DNA of 64,000 nucleotides from Pasteurellaceae bacterium (GCA_900756155.1 CAAEJV010000017.1:186001-250000), one strand, 5' to 3'. Positions 43,406-52,686 are shown, numbered from the stretch's first letter. Numbers and translations: made by a program. The notes: a model not told the origin generated them from the sequence alone.

Positions 43406-44071
43406 CTAAATCCATCTTCCCAAATGCAATTCCACAATATCAACTAAATGTCGAAGGAATGTGGTGTCTTGATCGTTGTGGAAACGGTCTGTGTCTCGAG
43501 ATTTGAAGAGTAAAAGTGCGGTTGGTTTTTGGGGTGTTCCACCTAAACGGCAAATCGCCACAGAGCCGATAGGGAGTTCTTCAGGGAGGAACATGAGGGC
43601 TTTTTCTTTATTGGAGAGATCGCCTAAATAGAATTGGCGTAAACCCATACGCTCTAAGCGAATGAGTTCAAAAGCTTTTCGGTCTAGCCAATATTGTTCA
43701 GGAATGCTGTCCTTTTTTTGCCAGCTGTCAGTGAAAAGTAAGATTTTGGCACCTTCTAGCTCATAGCCTTTTGCCCAGTCATCAAGCTTTTCATTGATGG
43801 CAATAAAGTCTTCTGTTTGAAATAGTTTTTTCTGCAAAGGTAAGAGAGCAAAGAAGATGTCTGCTTCTTGATGCGCAAGCTGATGAAATTTTTCGAGTAA
43901 TTGAGAGAGTGTTTTGATTTGTTCTCGTTGCTGCGCAAGTTGCGCTTCGACTAATGACATCGTCCCTTCTTCATGGCTATGAGGAATAGTAAGCTGTTGA
44001 AGTAATTCAGGACGATGAGTAAAAAAATCAGGGTGATTTTTTAGATAGTCAACAATATCTTGTTCAGTCAT
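43406..44071 (-). CDS. DUF484 family protein
   Basis: A 221-residue cytoplasmic protein with an N-terminal coiled-coil (EGTMSLVEAQLAQQREQIKTL region is cut by 20-residue limit; about residues 25-75) and a GAF-like C-terminal domain. Begins MTEQDIVDYLKNHPDFF, the family signature. I start at ATG 44071 with AAGGAG upstream, not the in-frame ATG at 44098. DUF484 genes often neighbour xerC or dapF; here purA is upstream instead. Function unknown. Confidence 0.85.
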   Translation of the reverse strand: MTEQDIVDYLKNHPDFFTHRPELLQQLTIPHSHEEGTMSLVEAQLAQQREQIKTLSQLLEKFHQLAHQEADIFFALLPLQKKLFQTEDFIAINEKLDDWAKGYELEGAKILLFTDSWQKKDSIPEQYWLDRKAFELIRLERMGLRQFYLGDLSNKEKALMFLPEELPIGSVAICRLGGTPQKPTALLLFKSRDTDRFHNDQDTTFLRHLVDIVELHLGRWI

Positions 44072-44091
44072 CAAAAACTCCTTAAAAAATA

Positions 44092-44119
44092 ACCGCACTT
44101 GGTTGTGCCAAAGTGCGGT
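44092..44119 (-). terminator. purA terminator (inverted uptake-signal pair)
   Basis: ACCGCACTT (44092-44100) and AAGTGCGGT (44111-44119), 10-nt loop; TTATTTTTT follows on the minus strand just before the DUF484 ribosome site. Confidence 0.75.
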
Positions 44120-44135
44120 TTATTTTTAGGCGGTT

Positions 44136-45434
44136 TTAGGCCGCAAATGGATCGCGTAAAATCATTGTTTGAACACGATCTGGGCCCGTTGAAAGGATAG
44201 CCACTGGTACGCCAGTTACTTCTTCGATACGTTTGATGTAATCACGGCAAGTTTGCGGTAGTTTATTTACATCAGTCACACCAAAGGTGTTTTCTTTCCA
44301 ACCAGGTAGGGTTTCGTAAATTGGCTCTACGCCTTCCCAATCTTTTGCTGCTAATGGTGCATATTCAACAATTTCGCCATTTGGCATTTTGTAAGCCGTA
44401 CAGATTTTTACTTCATCAAAGCCATCTAATACGTCTAATTTGGTCATACAGAAACCAGAAATTGAGTTAAGTTGAATCGCACGGCGAATCGCTACAGCAT
44501 CAAACCAACCACAACGACGTGGACGACCGGTTACTGCACCAAATTCATTACCTTTACGAGCAATTTCAGCACCAGTTTCATCGAATAATTCAGTGGTGAA
44601 TGGACCGCCACCAACACGAGTACAGTATGCTTTGATGATACCTAACACATAATCAAGGTTACGAGGACCGAAACCAGAACCAGTTGCTACGCCGCCAGCA
44701 GTGGTGTTAGAACTGGTTACATACGGATAGGTGCCGTGGTCGATATCAAGCATGGTACCTTGGGCACCTTCAAATAAAATGTTGTCGCCATTTTTGCGAG
44801 CAGTATCTAAGATGGTTGTCACATCTGCTACCATGCCAGTGATGATATCAGCTACCGCGAACACATCGTCTAATGTTTTTTGATAATCAACAGGTTCTAC
44901 TTTGTAGTAGTTCACCAATTGGAAATTATAGTATTCAAGCAGATTTTTTAATTTTTCAGCAAAGGCTTCACGATTGAATAAATCACCTACGCGCAAACCG
45001 CGGCGTGCGACTTTATCTTCATAAGCGGGGCCGATACCACGACCGGTTGTACCAATGGCTTTTTTACCTAATGCGGCTTCACGTGCGTGATCCATTGCAA
45101 CGTGATAAGGTAGGATTAATGGACAAGCTTCTGAAATTAATAAACGTTCACGTACTTTTACGCCACGGTTTTCTAATTCGCCCATTTCTTGCATTAATGC
45201 AGCAGGAGAAAGTACCACACCGTTACCGATTAAACAGGTCACGTTATCACGTAAAATACCAGATGGAATTAAGCGTAATACAGTTTTTTCACCATTAATA
45301 ATTAATGTGTGACCTGCGTTGTGACCACCTTGGTAACGCACCACATATTTGACTCGATCCGTTAATAAATCAACGATCTTGCCTTTCCCTTCATCGCCCC
45401 ATTGAGCGCCAAGAACAACAACACTTTTTCCCAT
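44136..45434 (-). CDS. purA: Adenylosuccinate synthetase
   Basis: Joins IMP and aspartate using GTP in the first AMP-specific step. 432 residues. GTP loop GAQWGDEGKGKIVD (about residues 8-21), IMP-binding GGHNAGHT and TTGRGIGPAYEDK, and the late TGRPRRCGWFDAV. Family length is exact. The start is preceded by AAGGCGGAAA. A PurR-like box lies 37 bases upstream. Confidence 0.97.
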   Translation of the reverse strand: MGKSVVVLGAQWGDEGKGKIVDLLTDRVKYVVRYQGGHNAGHTLIINGEKTVLRLIPSGILRDNVTCLIGNGVVLSPAALMQEMGELENRGVKVRERLLISEACPLILPYHVAMDHAREAALGKKAIGTTGRGIGPAYEDKVARRGLRVGDLFNREAFAEKLKNLLEYYNFQLVNYYKVEPVDYQKTLDDVFAVADIITGMVADVTTILDTARKNGDNILFEGAQGTMLDIDHGTYPYVTSSNTTAGGVATGSGFGPRNLDYVLGIIKAYCTRVGGGPFTTELFDETGAEIARKGNEFGAVTGRPRRCGWFDAVAIRRAIQLNSISGFCMTKLDVLDGFDEVKICTAYKMPNGEIVEYAPLAAKDWEGVEPIYETLPGWKENTFGVTDVNKLPQTCRDYIKRIEEVTGVPVAILSTGPDRVQTMILRDPFAA

Positions 45435-45470
45435 AATTTCCGCCTTAAGTTTTGCGTAAGTTTATAAATC

Positions 45471-45486
45471 AGACAAACGATTACTT
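45471..45486 (-). promoter_or_regulatory. PurR-like operator upstream of purA
   Basis: AGACAAACGATTACTT fits the PurR pattern around the CAAACG-N-TT-N-C core with two deviations on the left side. On the minus strand it lies just upstream of TATAAA, so bound repressor would cover the purA promoter. Tentative. Confidence 0.42.
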
Positions 45487-45526
45487 TACTCTTTTTTTGC
45501 CTTAATCTCAAATTCAAAACGTAAAA

Positions 45527-45552
45527 AAGTGCGGTTATTTTTAACCGCACTT
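45527..45552 (-). terminator. lysC terminator (inverted uptake-signal pair)
   Basis: AAGTGCGGT (45527-45535) and ACCGCACTT (45544-45552), 8-nt loop; TTTTTTA follows on the minus strand. Confidence 0.8.
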
Positions 45553-45564
45553 TCTCTAAATTTA

Positions 45565-46917
45565 TTATTCAAACAACGATTTATGTAATGAACGTACTAC
45601 GTCATCCGCTTTGTCACTATGCGCTAGCATACAAATGTTATTCGTGCTTGCGCCATAGCTAATCATGCGAATGTTATAGCCTTCAAGTGTGTCGAAAATA
45701 CGTTTTGCTACACCAGAAGCGAGGTGTAAGTCATTTCCAATTAATGCGACAAGTGATAAGCCTGTATCGACTTTCACAGTACAATATTGACTTAATTCTT
45801 CTAATAATTCTGGTGAAAGTAATTCAATACCAGATGAAGCAGAGCCTGTTTTATCTAACGTTAATGCAATACTCACTTCTGAAGTCGTAATCGTGTCCAC
45901 CGAAATTTTATATTTGGCTAAGATATTGAATACATTTGCAAGGAATCCTTGGGCATGTAACATGCTTAAGCTTGAAAGCGTCAATAAAGTTTGATCGCGA
46001 CGAACTGCAATTGCACGGAATGTTGGACGTGGTTGTGGATCGCGTGTTACCCAAGTACCGCCAGCTTCTGGTGCTTTACTTGACCCTACATAAACAGGGA
46101 TATTACTGCGCACAGCAGGAAGCAATGTCGCAGGGTGTAATACTTTCGCCCCAAAGGTTGCCATTTCAGCTGCTTCAGCAAAGCTCATGGTATCAATACG
46201 TTGTGCATTTGGTACGATACGTGGATCGGTCGTATAAATTCCCGCCACATCCGTCCAAATTAATACATCTTTTGCGTTTAATACTTCAGCTAAAAGTGCC
46301 GCAGAGTAGTCACTACCACCACGACCTAAAGTAGTCGTTTTACCACCTGGTTCACGGCCGATAAAACCTTGGGTGATGACTAATTCACCTCGGTCGATTA
46401 ATGGTTTTAATAAATTATCGCAATTTGCTTGGGTTTGAGCATCATCTGGTGACGCTTTACCAAAGTTATCATTGGTTGCGACTAAAGTACGCACATCGAC
46501 CCAAGTAGCTGAGGTTTGTAATTCTCTTAATACTTCAATGAAAATTTGCGTTGACATCATTTCACCGTGGCTAATGAGCTCATCAGTTAAAGCAAGTGAT
46601 GTTGCAAGGCTAGCTGCTTCAGAAAGTGCGGTAATATTTTCTAAATATTTTTCAATGATAGGGCGAACACGGCTGTCGTCTTTTAATTCATTTAAAATGT
46701 TTTCTTGAATTTGTCGGACTTCACCAATTAATTTTGCGCGCTCTTCAGCTTCGACACCATTGGCTAAGGCAACTAATAAGTTTGTTACACCAGCTGATGC
46801 AGAAAGCACGACAACGCGAGTATTAGGATCTGCAATGACGATTTTGGCACAAGCTTGCATAGCGGAATAGTTCGCGACGGATGTACCACCAAATTTTGCT
46901 ACCGATAAATGAGACAT
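45565..46917 (-). CDS. lysC: Lysine-sensitive aspartokinase III
   Basis: Phosphorylates aspartate, the entry to the lysine, threonine and methionine pathways. 450 residues. N-terminal kinase motif VAKFGGTSVANY, then TLGRGGSDYSAALLAE (about 220-235); two ACT domains follow from about residue 310 with SVDTITTSEVSIAL and the final IRMISYGAS. Monofunctional, like E. coli LysC. I start at ATG 46917, with AGAGGATT upstream, not 46989. A promoter TTGACA-17-TATTTC lies at 46971-46999. No lysine riboswitch is visible. Confidence 0.95.
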   Translation of the reverse strand: MSHLSVAKFGGTSVANYSAMQACAKIVIADPNTRVVVLSASAGVTNLLVALANGVEAEERAKLIGEVRQIQENILNELKDDSRVRPIIEKYLENITALSEAASLATSLALTDELISHGEMMSTQIFIEVLRELQTSATWVDVRTLVATNDNFGKASPDDAQTQANCDNLLKPLIDRGELVITQGFIGREPGGKTTTLGRGGSDYSAALLAEVLNAKDVLIWTDVAGIYTTDPRIVPNAQRIDTMSFAEAAEMATFGAKVLHPATLLPAVRSNIPVYVGSSKAPEAGGTWVTRDPQPRPTFRAIAVRRDQTLLTLSSLSMLHAQGFLANVFNILAKYKISVDTITTSEVSIALTLDKTGSASSGIELLSPELLEELSQYCTVKVDTGLSLVALIGNDLHLASGVAKRIFDTLEGYNIRMISYGASTNNICMLAHSDKADDVVRSLHKSLFE

Positions 46918-46970
46918 AAGATAATCCTCTAAAAATGAAAAGTAAGATGTTGTGTTTGTGATGAGTATTA

Positions 46971-46999
46971 GAAATAGCGATTTCATCAAAAATTGTCAA
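46971..46999 (-). promoter_or_regulatory. Candidate lysC promoter
   Basis: On the minus strand, consensus TTGACA (46994-46999), 17-bp spacer, TATTTC (46971-46976), about 50 bases upstream of the start. A small hairpin (TACTCTA/TAGAGTA) with flanking T residues lies just upstream, near 47008-47025. Confidence 0.5.
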
Positions 47000-47083
47000 A
47001 TAAATACTCTAAAAAAATAGAGTAAAAAACCAATTATTTAGATATTTTTTGATTTAACAGGGTAAAAATTAAAGAATCATTAA

Positions 47084-47782
47084 CTATTCAGCAGGCATTG
47101 GCAGTGGCTCTGGCGTGCCAAGAAAATAAGGTTTTACCCCGATAATTAAGTCTAATACGGCTTTCACGCGAGCAAACATTTCGCGGACACGTGTTCCAAA
47201 ATAAACTTCTGGCTGTTTTGCGGTGAAACAAATTGCGTCAATATCGTAATGTTTAGCAATAAGCAGAGCACGTTCACAATGGAATTTTTGACTGATAATA
47301 GTAAAAGAGGGCACTTGGAAAACTTTATTTGCTCGCACAACAGAGTCTAAGGTTCGGAAGCCTGCAAAATCTTTAAACATAACGCTTTCAGACACGCCCA
47401 TTTTACGTAGATCCAAAAACATGGTACGCGGCTCGTTGTATTGAAGCGTGCGGTTATCGCCACTTAGTAGTAGATAATCAACTTTATTTTGATCGATTAA
47501 GTATTTTGATGCTTCTAAGCGATAGTCATAATATTTATTGGTTTTTCCCTTAGCGACATATTTGGATGTACCTAGTACTAGTGCGTAGTGACGATGCGGG
47601 AGCGTTTCAATGTCTTCATAAACGCGATCTTGCACATAGAAACTAATAGCACGATCAATGGTGAAGCAACCAATCAAGACGAGTAAACCTAACCCCAAGG
47701 CGTAGCCGAGGAGTTTTTTCAGAGGAAGGCGAGAGAGCCATGAAAGTGCGGTCATTTTTAACCGCATTTTGGATAGTTGCAT
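47084..47782 (-). CDS. sanA: SanA-family inner-membrane protein (DUF218)
   Basis: A 232-residue protein with one N-terminal membrane helix (about residues 23-43 of this model) and a DUF218 domain: YALVLGTSKYVAKGK, DYLLLSGDNR, EPRTMFLDLRKMGV and TIISQKFHCERAL. SanA in E. coli preserves the outer-membrane barrier to vancomycin at high temperature. Start is uncertain: ATGs at 47806, 47782 and 47755 have no clear ribosome site; an imperfect uptake-signal pair lies across the first codons. Confidence 0.83.
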   Translation of the reverse strand: MQLSKMRLKMTALSWLSRLPLKKLLGYALGLGLLVLIGCFTIDRAISFYVQDRVYEDIETLPHRHYALVLGTSKYVAKGKTNKYYDYRLEASKYLIDQNKVDYLLLSGDNRTLQYNEPRTMFLDLRKMGVSESVMFKDFAGFRTLDSVVRANKVFQVPSFTIISQKFHCERALLIAKHYDIDAICFTAKQPEVYFGTRVREMFARVKAVLDLIIGVKPYFLGTPEPLPMPAE

Positions 47783-47853
47783 ATTGCTAACATACTGAAA
47801 AATCAAAATAATTTCAAGTGTAATTTGTTTACCAAATTGATAAGGAAATATTT

Positions 47854-47869
47854 AGACGTCTAAACGTCT
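47854..47869 (+). promoter_or_regulatory. Tandem MetJ boxes upstream of metX
   Basis: AGACGTCT (47854-47861) is the perfect MetJ box, followed directly by AAACGTCT (47862-47869) with one change. Two adjacent 8-bp boxes are the minimum MetJ operator. They lie just upstream of the -35, so the S-adenosylmethionine-bound repressor would control metX. Confidence 0.85.
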
Positions 47870-47877
47870 AAAATTTC

Positions 47878-47905
47878 TTGACAAAAAACATGAGCTGTTG
47901 ATAAT
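47878..47905 (+). promoter_or_regulatory. metX promoter
   Basis: TTGACA (47878-47883), 16-bp spacer, GATAAT (47900-47905), about 34 bases upstream of the metX ATG. Close to consensus and adjacent to the MetJ boxes. Confidence 0.75.
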
Positions 47906-47938
47906 TGTTAAATCATCAACGTAAAAGGTTATCATTTA

Positions 47939-49024
47939 ATGGCTGTGCAAAATGTCGTGCTTTTTCAAGACAATCCCCTCCAATTAACATTGGGTGGGAA
48001 GCTTTCGCCTATCAATGTCGCATATCAAATTTACGGGACTTTAAATGCAGATAAAAGCAATGCTGTATTAATTTGTCATGCCTTAACGGGAGATGCAGAA
48101 CCTTATTTTGATGAACCGAATAAAGATGGTTGGTGGCAAAATTTTATGGGGGATGGCCTCGCATTTGATACATCTAAATACTTTTTTATTTGTTCAAATG
48201 TATTAGGCGGTTGTAAAGGAACAACGGGACCAAGCTCAATTAATCCCACTACGGGAAAGCCTTATGGTAGCCAGTTCCCGAATATTATTGTTCAAGATAT
48301 TATCAAAGTACAAAAAGCGTTACTTGACTATCTCGGCATTAGGCATTTGAAAGCGATAGTAGGTGGTTCTTTTGGTGGTATGCAAGCGACACAATGGGCA
48401 ATTGATTATCCAGATTTTATGGATAACATTGTCAATCTTTGTTCTTCTATCTTCTTTAGTGCGGAAGCCATAGGTTTTAACCATGTCATGCGTCAAGCGG
48501 TGATTAATGATCCGAATTTCAATAATGGTGACTATTATGATGGCACGCCACCTAATCAAGGCCTTTCCATTGCACGAATGTTAGGAATGTTAACCTATCG
48601 TACCGATGTGCAGTTAGCTAAGGCATTTGGTCGTGCAACTAAATCTGAAGGGCAATTTTGGGGCGATCACTTTCAAGTAGAATCCTATTTGAGTTATCAA
48701 GGCAAAAAATTCTTAGATCGTTTTGATGCCAACACTTATTTGCATTTATTACGTGCACTGGATTTATATGACCCAAGTGTTGGTTATGCGGATGTAAAAG
48801 AAGCTTTATCTCGAATTAAAGCACGTTATACATTAGTCTCTGTGACGACAGACCAACTGTTTAAATCTATTGATTTACATAAAAGTAAACAGCTTTTAGA
48901 ACAAGCGGGAGTCGATTTAAAATTTTACGAATTCCCATCAGATTATGGACATGATGCCTTTTTAGTCGATTATACAGCGTTTGAAAATAAAATTAGAAGT
49001 GGATTAGAAGGCGAGTCTGAATAA
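47939..49024 (+). CDS. metX: Homoserine O-acetyltransferase
   Basis: Activates homoserine with acetyl-CoA for methionine synthesis. 361 residues, alpha/beta hydrolase fold. The nucleophile serine is in VGGSFGGMQATQWA (about residue 140); ICHALTGDAEPYF precedes it, and the His is in SDYGHDAFLVDY near the C-terminus. Typical MetX phrases NVLGGCKGTTGPSS and GRATKSEGQFWGDHF. Use of MetX rather than MetA is as in H. influenzae. Ends with a symmetric terminator. MetJ boxes upstream. Confidence 0.95.
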   Translation: MAVQNVVLFQDNPLQLTLGGKLSPINVAYQIYGTLNADKSNAVLICHALTGDAEPYFDEPNKDGWWQNFMGDGLAFDTSKYFFICSNVLGGCKGTTGPSSINPTTGKPYGSQFPNIIVQDIIKVQKALLDYLGIRHLKAIVGGSFGGMQATQWAIDYPDFMDNIVNLCSSIFFSAEAIGFNHVMRQAVINDPNFNNGDYYDGTPPNQGLSIARMLGMLTYRTDVQLAKAFGRATKSEGQFWGDHFQVESYLSYQGKKFLDRFDANTYLHLLRALDLYDPSVGYADVKEALSRIKARYTLVSVTTDQLFKSIDLHKSKQLLEQAGVDLKFYEFPSDYGHDAFLVDYTAFENKIRSGLEGESE

Positions 49025-49033
49025 GAACAATAG

Positions 49034-49061
49034 AAAAGGCGGAAATTTCCGCCTTTTTTGA
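49034..49061. terminator. Bidirectional terminator after metX
   Basis: AAAAGGCGGAAA/TTTCCGCCTTTT is a perfect 24-bp palindrome (49034-49057) with T residues beyond. It serves metX and the convergent nitroreductase. Confidence 0.88.
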
Positions 49062-49069
49062 TTTTTTCT

Positions 49070-49624
49070 TTATAGATGGCTCACGAAACGTGATAAATCT
49101 TTTGGTTTACAGTCTCTTTCTAATTTTTCAGCTGCTGTACCAATTTGTAATAAGGCAACGATCTTATCATTTTTGTTACAACCAAATGCTTCACGTAATT
49201 CACGTCCCTCAACGAGAGGACCAGTTGCCCAAAAACTTTCAAAACCCAATGCATTGCCCGCAAGTTGAATCGCATAAGTTGCTGCACCTGCAGTAAGCAT
49301 TTGTTCCCAACCTGGTACTTTTTTCACTTCATGATTAATTTTAGCAATCACCGCAATGACCATCGGTGCACGGCGTGCAAAATTCTCTGCTTTTTTTAAT
49401 CGTTCTTCACCTAAATCAAATTCAGTCACCGCCGCTTTGAGCAAGCTTTCCAATTTACTTAAACCTGTGCCTTGGATTACCACGAAATGATAAGGCTCAA
49501 GTTTACCATGATCAGGTGTATGTAAAGCGGCTTGAAACATTTGTTCTAATTGCACTTGGCTAGGTGCAGGTGCAGTTAATTTTTTATTCGATTTGCGTTG
49601 TGTTAAAAGGGTTAATGCATCCAT
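49070..49624 (-). CDS. Nitroreductase family protein (YdjA-like)
   Basis: Short flavin-dependent oxidoreductase, 184 residues, with FMN-binding phrases LLTQRKSNKKLTAPAP at the N-terminus, HTPDHGKLEPYHFVVI, and AGAATYAIQLAGNALGFESFW. The length and the HGKLEP motif match the compact YdjA/YlbJ-type nitroreductases rather than NfsA/NfsB. Physiological substrate unknown. AGAAGGAAAA ribosome site. Confidence 0.88.
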   Translation of the reverse strand: MDALTLLTQRKSNKKLTAPAPSQVQLEQMFQAALHTPDHGKLEPYHFVVIQGTGLSKLESLLKAAVTEFDLGEERLKKAENFARRAPMVIAVIAKINHEVKKVPGWEQMLTAGAATYAIQLAGNALGFESFWATGPLVEGRELREAFGCNKNDKIVALLQIGTAAEKLERDCKPKDLSRFVSHL

Positions 49625-49734
49625 AGTATTTTCCTTCTTCTAGTTAAGTGCGGTTGATTATAGCATAGTTTTTCATGGGACTTTATGATAGGCTACGCAC
49701 AATTTTTATTTCCGTTTTAAAGGTTTAATTTCGC

Positions 49735-51597
49735 ATGAATGTCATCTTAAGCGTATTGAAATTTTGTTGTAAAGCGCTCAATTTTATCCGAAATCTTGTG
49801 ATGAATTTTGTGTTCTTACTGTTTGTTTTAGCATTGATTGTGCTTGTCAGCCTTTTTAGTGATGGTAAGAAAAGCCAAGTTTTATCGGGCGATCAAGGCG
49901 CATTATATTTAAATTTAACAGGCTATCTTGCAGATAACACGGAAGATATGCTGAGTTGGCAAGAGGAATTTCAACGTTTAAATAATGAAAAGGTCTCTTA
50001 TAAATATTCCACTTTTGATGTGGTACAAAGTATTTTATCTGCAAAAGATGATGAACGAATTCGTGGTTTAGTGCTGAATTTAAATGACTTTGAAGGGGGC
50101 GATCTTCCCTCATTAGAATATGTAGGGAAAGCGATTCAAAGCTTCAAAGAGTCAGAAAAGCCGGTTATTGCTTATGCTGACAATTACACACAGGCACAAT
50201 ATTTCCTCGCGAGTTTTGCGGATGACATTTATCTCAATCCAATTGGGCAAGTCGGTATTCAAGGTTTGCGTCAGGAAAACCTTTACTTTAAATCTATGCT
50301 CGAAAAACTTGAAATTACACCACATATTTTCCGTGTAGGGACATATAAGTCCGCGGTAGAACCTTTCTTGCGTGATGATATGTCGCCAGAAGCAAAAGCA
50401 AATATGCAAAAATGGCTTGGTGGCATGTGGCAAAACTATATGCAAACATTAATGGTTAATCGTCATATTACCGCCAATGATGTATTACCGAATGCACAAA
50501 AATACATTAGTGATTTAAAAGCGTTAAAAGGTGATGAAACGGCTTATGTGAAAAAACGTCAGTTGGTGACACAGTTTGCGACAAGATTGGATTTAGATAA
50601 AAAATTGACCGCACTTTTCGGTCAAGATGAAGAAGGCAAAGCCAAATTAGTGGATTTTGAAGATTATTTATCTGATTTAGGCGATCGTTTCTCTGTTGAG
50701 CCAAATGAAAAAAATATTGTTGCGGTAGTGAATGTCGAAGGGACCATTATTGATGGTGAAAGCGATGAAGAATCAGCTGGCGGCGATACCATTGCGAAGT
50801 TATTGAGACAAGCCTACGATAACGAGAAAGTGAAGGCGGTTGTTCTCCGTGTTAACTCACCGGGTGGCAGTGCATTTGCCTCTGAAATTATTCGCCAGGA
50901 AACCGAAAATCTTCAAAAAGCAGGCAAACCTGTTGTAGTATCAATGGGAGGCATGGCAGCTTCTGGTGGTTATTGGATTTCTTCAACTGCTGACTATATC
51001 GTGGCGGATAAAAATACGATTACGGGTTCAATCGGGATTTTTGCATTATTCCCAACCTTTGAAAATACAATCAAAAAAATGGGAATGAGTACTGATGGCG
51101 TAGCGACAACGGATCTCGCGGAAACGTCAGCTTTAAGTCCATTGGGTAAAAATACACAGGATATTTATCAACTTAGCATCGAAAATGGTTATGAGCGCTT
51201 CTTAGATGTGGTAAGCCGTGGTCGTCAATTATCAAAAGATAAAGTGGATAAAATTGCTCAGGGCCAAGTTTGGTTAGGGCAAGATGCACAGAAAAATGGC
51301 TTAGTGGATGAATTAGGCGATATTGATGTAGCCATTGATAAAGTGGTCGCACTAGTCAATCAACATCCTGATAAATACATGGATAATTTTAGTGTGCAAT
51401 GGTTGGTGGATGAAGATAATAGTTTCTTTGCTAAATTAGATCGCAAGCTTAAACAAAAAGGTCAAGCGTTACTGACAAATTGGTTGGGACTGCCACAGGA
51501 AGTGCATCAAGTGAAAAAACAGCTGAATGTGTTAACCAAATTTAATGATCCAAAAGGGCAGTATTTGTATTGTTTAAATTGTGGTTCGGTTAAGTAA
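49735..51597 (+). CDS. sppA: Signal peptide peptidase SppA (protease IV)
   Basis: Membrane-anchored serine protease that degrades cleaved signal peptides; 620 residues, the two-domain long form. One N-terminal helix (about 22-45). The general-base lysine is in VGTYKSAVEPF (about residue 205); the nucleophile serine is in GGMAASGGYWISS (about 410). Both halves have the ClpP/crotonase-like fold, with VNSPGGSAFASE in the second. Monocistronic; its terminator is a strong hairpin. Confidence 0.95.
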   Translation: MNVILSVLKFCCKALNFIRNLVMNFVFLLFVLALIVLVSLFSDGKKSQVLSGDQGALYLNLTGYLADNTEDMLSWQEEFQRLNNEKVSYKYSTFDVVQSILSAKDDERIRGLVLNLNDFEGGDLPSLEYVGKAIQSFKESEKPVIAYADNYTQAQYFLASFADDIYLNPIGQVGIQGLRQENLYFKSMLEKLEITPHIFRVGTYKSAVEPFLRDDMSPEAKANMQKWLGGMWQNYMQTLMVNRHITANDVLPNAQKYISDLKALKGDETAYVKKRQLVTQFATRLDLDKKLTALFGQDEEGKAKLVDFEDYLSDLGDRFSVEPNEKNIVAVVNVEGTIIDGESDEESAGGDTIAKLLRQAYDNEKVKAVVLRVNSPGGSAFASEIIRQETENLQKAGKPVVVSMGGMAASGGYWISSTADYIVADKNTITGSIGIFALFPTFENTIKKMGMSTDGVATTDLAETSALSPLGKNTQDIYQLSIENGYERFLDVVSRGRQLSKDKVDKIAQGQVWLGQDAQKNGLVDELGDIDVAIDKVVALVNQHPDKYMDNFSVQWLVDEDNSFFAKLDRKLKQKGQALLTNWLGLPQEVHQVKKQLNVLTKFNDPKGQYLYCLNCGSVK

Positions 51598-51613
51598 AAC
51601 AGTAAAATATAAA

Positions 51614-51648
51614 AAGGGCGGAATGTAATTTCCGCCCTTATTTTTTTA
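51614..51648 (+). terminator. sppA terminator
   Basis: AAGGGCGGAA (51614-51623) and TTCCGCCCTT (51630-51639), 6-nt loop, then a T run; also faces the convergent transporter gene. Confidence 0.88.
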
Positions 51649-51658
51649 CCCAAATAGC

Positions 51659-52591
51659 TTATTTTTCATTTTTGATATTAGAGAAAATATTCGCCAAAAT
51701 TGGACCCGATACATTGTGCCAGAAACTGAATAAAGCACTTGGTACCGCCGCAATTGGGTTGAAATGAGCAGCAGCTAATGCAGCACCTAAACCTGAGTTT
51801 TGCATACCTACTTCAATTGCCACCGCTTTACTATCCGCCGTATTAAGTTTAAATAATTTTGCCGCAAAGTAGCCAATTAAATAGCCTAAGCAGTTATGTA
51901 AAACCACCACGCTGAAAATTAATAGGCCAGATTCTACAATCTTATCTTTACTTACTGCTACGACGGCTGCAAGGATTAATACAATAGAAATAACAGAGAC
52001 TAATGGCATAGTTTGGCTTGCTTGTTCCACTTGTTTTTTGAAGAGTGCACGAACAACTAAACCTAAGAAAATTGGGAACAACACCATTTTTAATACAGAC
52101 ATAAACATTGCACCTGCATCAATATCTAACCATTGGCTTGCTAATACATAGAAAATAGCAGGGGTTAATACTGGTGAAAGTAAGGTAGAGATTGTGGTAC
52201 AAGCAACAGAAAGCGCGGTGTTACCTTTCGCTAAATAAGTCATTACGTTTGATGATGTACCACCCGGGCAAGAACCCACAAGAATTACACCAACCGCTAA
52301 ATCAGCAGGCAAATCAAAGGCTTTTGCTAATCCAAATGCGATAGCTGGCATAATGATAAATTGACCCGCTACACCAATGAACACAGATTTTGGATGTTTA
52401 GCCACTTCACTGAAATCTGCAAAAGTTAAGGTAATCCCCATGCCAAACATCACCAAACCTAAAAGGTAAGGAATGTAGGGTGCAAAAATTTTGAATTGCT
52501 CAGGGAAGAGAAAGGCGAGAAGAGCAAAAACAATCGCCCATAATGCGAAAGTTTTGCTCACAAAGTTAGTGAGTTTTAATAACGCTTGCAT
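51659..52591 (-). CDS. Bile acid:sodium symporter (BASS) family transporter
   Basis: Inner-membrane transporter of 310 residues with about nine to ten hydrophobic segments. BASS signatures: VGSCPGGTSSNVMTYLAKGNTALSV (sodium-site region, about 105-130; shown in pieces VGSCPGGTSSN and LAKGNTALS) and EVGMQNSGLGAALA near residue 262. Substrates in bacteria include pantoate, pyruvate-like acids and bile acids; not predictable here. It occupies the position after sapF. Confidence 0.87.
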   Translation of the reverse strand: MQALLKLTNFVSKTFALWAIVFALLAFLFPEQFKIFAPYIPYLLGLVMFGMGITLTFADFSEVAKHPKSVFIGVAGQFIIMPAIAFGLAKAFDLPADLAVGVILVGSCPGGTSSNVMTYLAKGNTALSVACTTISTLLSPVLTPAIFYVLASQWLDIDAGAMFMSVLKMVLFPIFLGLVVRALFKKQVEQASQTMPLVSVISIVLILAAVVAVSKDKIVESGLLIFSVVVLHNCLGYLIGYFAAKLFKLNTADSKAVAIEVGMQNSGLGAALAAAHFNPIAAVPSALFSFWHNVSGPILANIFSNIKNEK

Positions 52592-52686
52592 AGTTGCTTT
52601 CCTATTTTGTTAAAAAGAATGAAAAGAGCGGTCAATTTTAAAGACGTTTTTTTGAGATGTCTATGCCTAACTTGTTTGACAGAGAA

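Noticed and set aside
45936..46334. 132-residue plus-strand frame within lysC
   Set aside because: Antisense shadow without a ribosome site; lysC on the other strand is certain.
46918..46989. Leader peptide rich in Thr/Ile codons in frame before lysC
   Set aside because: It is continuous with lysC in frame and has no separate stop, so an attenuation leader peptide is not supported.
46918..47083. Lysine riboswitch upstream of lysC
   Set aside because: The gap is only 166 bases and I see none of the conserved L-box blocks; just a small hairpin and a promoter.
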